49,368 nucleotides of DNA from Saprospiraceae bacterium (GTDB taxonomy: Bacteria; Bacteroidota; Bacteroidia; Chitinophagales; Saprospiraceae): the NCBI GenBank assembly GCA_020848695.1, contig JADLHT010000045.1:1-49368 (forward strand), read 5' to 3'. Made by a program: the position numbers and the translations under genes. Below, piece after piece: positions 44,438 to 49,368 of this stretch. Within the stretch, counting starts at the first letter, position 1. Every line of letters starts with the position of its first letter. Under the pieces are notes generated by a model, which saw only the letters and a program-made list of their open reading frames with translations, was not told the origin of the DNA and made no database searches.

Positions 44438-45454
44438 TCAGTTGGGTCTAATATACATTGAAATGATTTTTGTATCATTATCTTTTAAGTTTATAGTGAT
44501 AGTGTAAAGACCAGGATTTAACCTCCAACTCATTAACCCTGTATACATCAAATGGTGCGTTTCTAAGAGCTTCCCTGCTTCGTTGGATAGCTTCATGATA
44601 ACTGGTCCTTTGTAGTTTTCGATTTCGATATAGAATAGACCTTTGGATGGGTTAGGGAAGATGTTTACGATGTGAATTTTGGGTGGGATATCTGTGTGGG
44701 TTTTGCAAAAACATCGTTCAACCAGTGATGGATCGAAGATGAAAGGATTCACATTGGACTGAATGCGGGCGATGGCCAAGGATCTAAATATTTCTGTGGA
44801 ATCTACTTTGTCCGTACGATGCCAACGGCAGATGTCTGGTAACATCGATGTAAAAAATGATCTTGATTTCTTTAGCATTGTGGCTCCGTAGATGGTGTAA
44901 AAGTAGAATAGCGCTCTGGCGATATCGCCTTTAATGGATTCCCGTGGTTCGAATACATTAGAGCTGGATTCTGAATAATGGTCGATAAGCTTCTGATCAG
45001 GACGCGTGAAAACTTTATCATCAAGCAACCAGTATTTGGTTTTGTCATCAGGAATGTCGTTGAATGGGGCATTTTTTCTCATGGTGTTGATGTTGGACTT
45101 AGAAGGCACCAGGTGATGCAGATCACCTAGTGCCGGTATCGCAGCTGATCCAAGCGACCTTGGATATAGGTGTTCGGTTTGGATGCCATACTTGGCTGTC
45201 CAAGCTAAAATATTGGTGCCTGATGGTACGGGTATTTTATATCCGGAATAGAAACATTCCAATGAATCGTTCTGTATGAAGATTTCATTGTACAGTTTGG
45301 TTCGTGCTTGGTCGTAAGGGAGAATGGTTTTTGGGGTGTAGTATTTTTTGATCTCGGTGATCAGGGAATCTCCATGGAGGCTTGGGAAGATGATTTCTTG
45401 GGAGTGTAAGGTTGATGTTAGGATTAAGAATAAGGATAGGATTTTGTATTTCAT
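44438..45454 (-). CDS. Secreted endonuclease I with T9SS sorting tail
   Basis: The 338-aa protein has a signal peptide (residues 1-18) and an endonuclease I (EndA/NucM) domain: WTAKYGIQTEHLYPRSLGSAAIPALGDLHHLVPSKSNINTMRKNAPF holds the family's histidine and asparagine metal and catalytic sites. The last 80 residues form a type IX secretion sorting domain (HIVNIFPNPSKGLFYIEIEN, LNPGLYTITI). It should be exported through the outer membrane and degrade DNA outside the cell. It converges with the outer-membrane-type gene (28 bp between stops). Confidence 0.9.
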   Translation of the reverse strand: MKYKILSLFLILTSTLHSQEIIFPSLHGDSLITEIKKYYTPKTILPYDQARTKLYNEIFIQNDSLECFYSGYKIPVPSGTNILAWTAKYGIQTEHLYPRSLGSAAIPALGDLHHLVPSKSNINTMRKNAPFNDIPDDKTKYWLLDDKVFTRPDQKLIDHYSESSSNVFEPRESIKGDIARALFYFYTIYGATMLKKSRSFFTSMLPDICRWHRTDKVDSTEIFRSLAIARIQSNVNPFIFDPSLVERCFCKTHTDIPPKIHIVNIFPNPSKGLFYIEIENYKGPVIMKLSNEAGKLLETHHLMYTGLMSWRLNPGLYTITINLKDNDTKIISMYIRPN

Positions 45455-45518
45455 TTTTAATATTTGAGATGATTAAAGCGATTTGTATTTCAATTGTACT
45501 TCGGCTCAAGCCGCCTAG

Positions 45519-45568
45519 GCTTTTCATTTTTTGTCTTGATACAAAAAACGAAACAAAAAAAATCAAGG
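45519..45568. repeat. Dispersed AT-rich hairpin repeat
   Basis: TTTTTTGT (45527-45534), CTTGAT, then ACAAAAAA (45541-45548) and a later ATCAAG (45562-45567) give nested pairing around a TTTTTTGTCTTGATACAAAA core. I recall near-identical strings scattered in many Bacteroidota genomes; the rest of the window has no second copy that I can see. Confidence 0.5.
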
Positions 45569-45786
45569 CTGTAACGCCTAAGCCTAAATTCATTCCTGAA
45601 AACTTAAATCCAAAAAACTCGCCTTTGAATTCGCACATCGATTCGAATTAGAGAGGAACTTCGTAAATTCGTTTTCGAGTTATTCTTTGAATTGGCTCAT
45701 ACAGTTTTGGATTCTTTACAGTTTTCATCCATGACTTTTTCACGGCTTATTCGTTAAGGCCGTGGGCTGAAGTGAATTTAATAAAA

Positions 45787-45828
45787 AAAGAGTGCTGCGA
45801 ATGCTGGGCGTCAGCGCAGCAACTCTTT
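45787..45828 (-). terminator. Terminator of the replication operon
   Basis: AAAGAGT-GCTGCG (45787-45799) pairs with CGCAGC-A-ACTCTTT (45815-45828) over 13 pairs with one bulged A. On the minus strand it is followed by TTTTTTT, so it ends the operon whose last gene stops at 45962. Confidence 0.8.
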
Positions 45829-45905
45829 CCATACAGCTTTCTGCATGATGACGAACATACCAACAGTGCCCAGAGAACTATTATTTATTATAAGCGTTGT
45901 AAAAT

Positions 45906-45931
45906 GCAGTCCCGGCCAGCGCCAGGACTGC
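45906..45931. repeat. GC-rich hairpin
   Basis: GCAGTCC (45906-45912) pairs with GGACTGC (45925-45931). It lies between the DnaC-like gene and the terminator and could stabilise the transcript 3' end. Confidence 0.55.
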
Positions 45932-45961
45932 GACCATGCTAAAACCACTCAAAATTATTCG

Positions 45962-46666
45962 TTACCTACGTTTATCTTTTGAATCAGCGGTATATTGTAT
46001 CCAGTTGCACATTTGTCTCAGGCGACTTCTGACGCGTTCACCATAATGTTGTTCGATTTGTGGAGCTGTGAGATTGCTGGTGAAGTGCGTAAGCACCTGA
46101 CGCTCCTGAAAGAGCTCATACCGCATCAGGATAATTTGTCCCAAGACATTGATCTGCGTGCCGTAATGTTTGACTTCATCTTCTGTACCTATGTCATCAA
46201 AACAATAGGATTGTTTGATCGTATTCAGGTCCACACGATCTACGTAATTGCGACCGTATGTGGTCAGGATATGAGAGCCTTGGTCCATGTATTCTAAAGC
46301 CAATTGTGTACAAGACTTCATTTTGAACCTTTCCTTGTAGCTCATAAAATGCCTAATGATTTTCATGTGAACAGTCTTGCCAACACCCGTTTTGCCGGAT
46401 AAAAATAGACCTTTTCTCAGGTCTATGCCATAATGGTTGCATAGGTCTAAATCTCCCGTGAAGTAAGCGTATAGCTGTAATATCACATCTTTATCTTCTT
46501 TGAAAAGTCTGAAGTGTAAGCCGTAAATGATTTGGCCATGGATCTCCATGAGTCGTGCAAAATTTTCGTAACTAAAGTCTGATTGAATAATCAGCTTCTG
46601 GATCGACCTGTACTCCTGAAGGACGGAGATTGGAATTTCTTGATTGTGAATTCTGATGGTTTGCAT
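45962..46666 (-). CDS. DnaC/IstB-like ATPase
   Basis: The 234-aa ATPase has Walker A GKTGVGKT (91-98), Walker B YCFDDIGTED and a sensor-1-like THFTSNL. An N-terminal segment of 70 residues resembles helicase-loader wing regions. It probably loads the host replicative helicase onto the island's origin. It is the last gene of a minus-strand operon with the replication protein, and its start lies 95 bp inside the preceding gene, in another frame. This overlap is unusually long, so a later start is conceivable. Confidence 0.82.
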   Translation of the reverse strand: MQTIRIHNQEIPISVLQEYRSIQKLIIQSDFSYENFARLMEIHGQIIYGLHFRLFKEDKDVILQLYAYFTGDLDLCNHYGIDLRKGLFLSGKTGVGKTVHMKIIRHFMSYKERFKMKSCTQLALEYMDQGSHILTTYGRNYVDRVDLNTIKQSYCFDDIGTEDEVKHYGTQINVLGQIILMRYELFQERQVLTHFTSNLTAPQIEQHYGERVRSRLRQMCNWIQYTADSKDKRR

Positions 46667-47306
46667 AATTGTTACTATTTGATGATGAAGAATTACGATT
46701 GTCGAAATGGCATGCGTATTTGGGGTCGGTTAGGGGGTTATAGGCTGATTGGGAAAGATCACTCTTTTGGCCCTTACTCTCTTCTGACTCCAATAGCGAA
46801 GAACTTTCTAAAATGGCATACTTTTTTAGCAGTATGAGCTGGCCTTTTCCGTTGACTAAATGAGATAATTGCCGAAGTTTACCTTGGTTTTCATTTTCAA
46901 AAAGTTGACATTGCTTGGTGTCTGAATTACTTAAATTCTGATGATTTGAGAGCCCCCACAATGAGATAAAAAGTTTGTCATCTTCTCTTTCGATGGTAGA
47001 AATACAAAAATGACTTTTGGCATAAATTGATTTCGATGGGTAATAACGGATTAAGTCAAAGCTTTCTAACTCTCGAATTATTTTGTAGTAAACAGACTTT
47101 GAACGAATACCTGCCATGCCCATGATTTGGTCTCTAGGATATTGGACCGGATTCATAAAGTAATTGAAGTTCCAGCATCTAAACAATGCTTGATACAATG
47201 CAATATGTGAACAATTGATCACGTCAACTGCTTTTACAATTTCATAGAAAAGCTCCTGATGCTTGATGAAATTTGTTTGGGTCTGTGGAGTTTGAATGGG
47301 TTTCAT
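46572..47306 (-). CDS. Replication initiator-like winged-helix protein
   Basis: The 244-aa protein has an N-terminal winged-helix region (HQELFYEIVKAVDVINCSHIALYQALFRCWNF, YPRDQIMGMAGIRSKSVYYKIIRELESFDLIRYYPS). This is typical of the Bacteroidota replication/DnaD-like proteins carried by integrative elements. A serine- and asparagine-rich, disordered C-terminus follows (NRNSSSSNSNNYANHQNSQ). It probably binds the island origin and recruits the DnaC-like ATPase encoded directly after it. It starts 29 bp after the excisionase-like gene stop, so the three genes form an operon. Confidence 0.75.
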   Translation of the reverse strand: MKPIQTPQTQTNFIKHQELFYEIVKAVDVINCSHIALYQALFRCWNFNYFMNPVQYPRDQIMGMAGIRSKSVYYKIIRELESFDLIRYYPSKSIYAKSHFCISTIEREDDKLFISLWGLSNHQNLSNSDTKQCQLFENENQGKLRQLSHLVNGKGQLILLKKYAILESSSLLESEESKGQKSDLSQSAYNPLTDPKYACHFDNRNSSSSNSNNYANHQNSQSRNSNLRPSGVQVDPEADYSIRL

Positions 47307-47334
47307 GATGGCATATTTTAAGAAGATTGGAAAG

Positions 47335-47631
47335 TCAAAATTTCATTTTAGGTTGCTTCTTATTTTTTGCCATCATCGCTTCAATATCGCTACTTTCAAA
47401 GAAGATGGTTCCGCCAATTTTCGTGAACGGCAATTGTCGATTAATCCGAAGCTGATAAAGCGTATTTAAAGAAATATCAAGTAATGCTGCCACTTCTGAA
47501 GATTTCAAAAACTTCTTTTGGTTTGGGTCAACGGGGTTGAAATTAACTTGCTGAAGCATATTTTTGAACTCCTTCAAAAGTTCCAGTTTAAACTCTCGGA
47601 GATCATCTGTGGTCAAGATTTGTGCTGGCAT
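47335..47631 (-). CDS. Excisionase-like HTH protein
   Basis: The 98-aa protein has a helical N-terminus (TTDDLREFKLELLKEFKNML) and a MerR/excisionase-type winged HTH: KKFLKSSEVAALLDISLNTLYQLRINRQLPFTKIGGTIFFESSDIEAMM. This is the layout of Bacteroidota element Xis or HTH_17 proteins, which bend the att region to allow excision and may also act as repressors. The start at 47631 (MPAQIL) is chosen over 47655 by family length. It is the first gene of the replication operon and lies nearest to attR. Confidence 0.8.
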   Translation of the reverse strand: MPAQILTTDDLREFKLELLKEFKNMLQQVNFNPVDPNQKKFLKSSEVAALLDISLNTLYQLRINRQLPFTKIGGTIFFESSDIEAMMAKNKKQPKMKF

Positions 47632-48526
47632 GATTTTAAATATTTGCTGGCACAAAGGTGATCCGTCAAAAAGCCCAAAACAACCAATCTACCACGAAGT
47701 CGGTTGTTTTTTTTTGAAAAAAAATAGGCTTACAAGAAATGCAAAATACATATATTATTGAAATACAGACACTTGTATAGATGGCTTCTATGTTTTTTTT
47801 TTGAAATTAATTTAGAAAATCACCATTTCGGAATAAAAACCACGAAGGTTGTGTTTTCTGAAAAACAATAATTCGGTTTTGTCATATATTTAAAATTTTA
47901 TTAGTCGAAAATAATTTCTTTTGAACTGTATAAATTCCAAATAACAACTCCACAATACAAAGCCCTTTTTTAAGCCCGTAAATCCACTTAAATTTCATTT
48001 ACTTGCATTGTGTCGATTACTGATGCAAAGTCTCTCTTGGTTCAAAATAAATGGGTTAAACAAGAACTGTTAGTCCAGTTAGGCAATCAATATCACATTA
48101 ATGCCATAATTTTACTCTTTTCAGCCAATTTTTGGCCGCCGCCGGCCCGGTGCGAGCGTCTCGTATTTTTTTCGTTTTCATTTTTTTTTGATTTTCGCCT
48201 GTTTATAGTTTATAGTTTATAATGTTTATATATGTTTTATATTGGTACTACTTCGAGTTCACCGCGAGTTCTGATTATGGTACCTATGTTGACTAGAATC
48301 TAGTCCGACCATGACTGAAATCAGAACCACGTGTACTAGAATCAGAACTGTACTTGACTGAAATCAGAACTGGATTTGGTCATGTTAAAAAATGAAATTT
48401 TGGCTGCGGAATTGGGCGGACTTGGGAGATGGATTTGTCTAAAAATTGTATTCTAAAAGGATGTAAAAATTATATTTACAAATGTTTTGGTGGATCATCA
48501 AAATTGCGTAAATTGCATCAAATTAA
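47632..48526. other. Non-coding, AT-rich region with origin-like features
   Basis: No convincing gene lies here. It contains a hairpin (AAAACAACC at 47677-47685 with GGTTGTTTT at 47702-47710) in the leader of the replication operon. It also has a GC-rich patch (48134-48162), short TTTATAG tandem repeats (48203-48222), iteron-like AATCAGAAC repeats and a 15-bp palindrome. Directly adjacent to the replication genes and attR, it is the best candidate for the island's origin. Confidence 0.55.
48267..48370. repeat. AATCAGAAC iteron-like repeats with central palindrome
   Basis: Direct copies at 48319-48327, 48340-48348 and 48362-48370 are spaced 21-22 bp apart, and an inverted partial copy (GTTCTGATT) lies at 48268-48276. 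Two of the direct copies are extended as GACTGAAATCAGAAC. A perfect 15-bp palindrome, GACTAGAATCTAGTC, occupies 48291-48305 within the array. Confidence 0.7.
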
Positions 48527-48547
48527 TTGCAGCCCAAATGCAGCCAA
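48527..48547 (+). repeat. Putative integrase arm site, right copy
   Basis: TTGCAGCC-CAAA-TGCAGCCAA lies 80 bp inside attR and matches 154-174 except in the spacer, in the same orientation. Confidence 0.6.
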
Positions 48548-48626
48548 ATCAAATATTAATGAATATTTGAATTTATAATTATAAGATAATGAGATATTTG
48601 CATAAAGTTGTAAAAAGTTATCCCCG

Positions 48627-48641
48627 TCCTGTCGGGATCAC
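48627..48641. repeat. attR core (15-bp direct repeat)
   Basis: This is identical to 16-30. The sequence to its left does not complete a tRNA, so this is the displaced tRNA 3' remnant. Confidence 0.88.
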
Positions 48642-48646
48642 AAAGC

Positions 48647-48690
48647 AAAACCTTAACTTATTTACAATCAATAGGTTAAGGTTTTTTTAT
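48647..48690 (+). terminator. Displaced original terminator of the tRNA
   Basis: AAAACCTTAAC (48647-48657) pairs with GTTAAGGTTTT (48675-48685), an 11-bp stem followed by TTTT. It lies 6 bp after attR, as expected for the terminator of the tRNA before insertion. Confidence 0.8.
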
Positions 48691-48866
48691 TCGCTTTTTG
48701 TACGATTTTTGTACGATTGTAAAAAATAGTGAGCTTAAAATATCAAAAGGCACGCTAAAAAAATAACGTGCCTTAGTGCTTTAAAACCTACTTTGATATT
48801 AGGCATAACAAATATACAAATTATTCTTTCAGAGTTTAATAATTTGTAGTTTTTTAAAAAAATTTA

Positions 48867-49172
48867 TCAGTCTTCACCTCTTAGGCGTTTTATTTCCGCT
48901 TCCAATTCTTCTTCTGTCCAATTTTCATACTCATTGATTTGCGGCTTTTCTATGATAGAACTTTCTTTCATAGTAGGCAATACATACTTTAAAAATTTCT
49001 CAAACATCGCTAAACGCTGAATAGGTTCAAGGCTGTCAAAATCTTGCTGCAATTGTTCCTTATTGTCATTAATGAAGTTAGATATAAATTCTTTGACATC
49101 AGTAGTTGTTTTATTTGGTGTACCTGCCGGTCTGCCGCCTTGACCTTTTTTAAATGATGTGCTGTTTTTCAT
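48867..49172 (-). CDS. Small phage-related protein of the flanking DNA
   Basis: The 101-aa protein starts KNSTSFKKGQGGRPAGTPNKTT, a basic N-terminus seen in DUF5681-like and phage small-terminase-like proteins, and is helical and acidic afterwards (WTEEELEAEIKRLRGED). It lies outside the island, downstream of attR, so the neighbouring DNA may itself be a prophage or an older element in the same tRNA site. It is the first complete gene right of the island. The role is inferred from the N-terminus alone. Confidence 0.6.
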   Translation of the reverse strand: MKNSTSFKKGQGGRPAGTPNKTTTDVKEFISNFINDNKEQLQQDFDSLEPIQRLAMFEKFLKYVLPTMKESSIIEKPQINEYENWTEEELEAEIKRLRGED

Positions 49173-49213
49173 AGTAGTAGTTTTTTAGTTTAACGCCTTA
49201 CTTTATGGCTTAA

Positions 49214-49366
49214 TCATTGATTGTATTCGTAATTCGTGATTAAAATATCCTTACAAGTTTTTAATGACTTCTTTCGCTTCGTGTCGTCTTTAGATTCATA
49301 GTTATAGTACAGATACGCATCATTGATTGTGACATCAATCAGTATGCCGTTAACCTTGCCGGACAT
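49214..49366 (-). CDS. Short reading frame at the window edge
   Basis: A 50-aa frame runs from an ATG at 49366 to a TGA at 49214 (VNGILIDVTINDAYLYYNYESKDDTKRKKSLKTCKDILITN). It may extend beyond the window. It reads in the same direction as the 101-aa phage-related gene and stops 42 bp before its start. No family is recognised; gene status is uncertain. Confidence 0.35.
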   Translation of the reverse strand: MSGKVNGILIDVTINDAYLYYNYESKDDTKRKKSLKTCKDILITNYEYNQ

Positions 49367-49368
49367 CA

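Larger units (their letters stand above)
45455..45961. other. Intergenic region with repeats and terminator
   Basis: This 507-bp gap holds a Bacteroidota-type AT-rich repeat at 45519-45568 and two hairpins (45787-45828 and 45906-45931). Short frames across it are not gene-like. Confidence 0.6.
16..48641. mobile_element. tRNA-integrated genomic island, about 48.6 kb
   Basis: The island is bounded by an exact 15-bp direct repeat (TCCTGTCGGGATCAC) at the tRNA 3' end and at 48627-48641. A tyrosine integrase sits at the left end, and excisionase, replication and DnaC-like genes sit at the right end. In a circular form the integrase and the replication module would diverge from the joined att site, with the origin-like region between them. 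No relaxase, VirB4, VirD4 or Tra-like gene was seen, so it appears to be an integrative element that does not encode its own conjugation, or a phage-satellite-like island. The cargo is a large defence operon and many exported proteins. Confidence 0.85.

Noticed and set aside
45285-45651. Genes in the gap left of the replication operon
   Set aside because: Both short frames run through an AT-rich hairpin repeat and the signal-peptide region of the endonuclease gene; composition is not coding.
45995-46297. Plus-strand gene opposite the DnaC-like ATPase
   Set aside because: It is antisense to an ATPase with complete Walker motifs and has no recognisable features.
16-48641. Self-transmissible conjugative element
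   Set aside because: The RteC-like and IntDOT-like genes recall CTnDOT, but no relaxase, coupling protein or Tra-like gene was found on either strand.

Overview
The window is low-GC DNA from a member of the Bacteroidota. The evidence is an IntDOT-like tyrosine recombinase, an RteC-like regulator, a secreted endonuclease with a type IX secretion (T9SS) sorting tail, many Sec or lipoprotein signals, and promoter boxes of the TAnnTTTG type. Genus cannot be read from the sequence.

Most of the window is one integrated genomic island of about 48.6 kb. The 3' end of a tRNA gene lies at 1-29. Its last bases (16-30) recur exactly at 48627-48641, followed there by a terminator. A tyrosine integrase lies just inside the left junction. 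An excisionase-like HTH protein, a replication-initiator-like protein and a DnaC-like ATPase lie inside the right junction and read inward. A 21-nt paired GCAGCC motif sits inside both ends and probably marks integrase arm sites. I see no relaxase, coupling protein or transfer genes, so it looks like a non-self-transmissible integrative element with its own replication module.

Layout. 0.3-2.7 kb: integrase, RteC-like regulator and a small HTH protein with six 11-bp iterons upstream. 3.1-5.0 kb: a cassette of a MARQ-type protein, a DUF5675 protein and two small membrane proteins. 5.1-11.9 kb, mostly minus strand: three paralogous small proteins (two with a nearly identical 149-nt leader), a membrane-anchored J-domain protein with a membrane partner, and a metallophosphatase. 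11.9-13.8 kb: no convincing gene, but a run of large imperfect hairpins. 13.8-16.5 kb: three exported proteins (OB-fold-like, M48 protease, staphylococcal-nuclease-like) sharing a dyad motif 50-51 bp before each start codon. 16.7-33.6 kb: a tightly packed plus-strand defence-type operon: a 93-aa protein, SNF2 ATPase, DUF1016 nuclease, large beta-class DNA methyltransferase, AAA ATPase plus DUF4276, PHP-SMC (TrlF-type) ATPase, type III Res-like helicase-nuclease and, after a short gap, a DUF262-HNH protein. 33.8-45.5 kb: envelope and exported proteins. 46.0-47.6 kb: replication and excision module. 47.7-48.6 kb: an AT-rich, iteron-bearing non-coding region resembling an origin.

The defence operon is the main candidate for an undescribed system. 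Its methyltransferase and Res-like nuclease look like an enlarged type III restriction pair, joined by a SNF2 motor and several nuclease/ATPase modules in near-continuous translational coupling. The second candidate is the conserved leader RNA or operator of the small paralogues, which is far better conserved than the proteins it precedes. Function assignments rest on motifs read by eye; no database search was possible.
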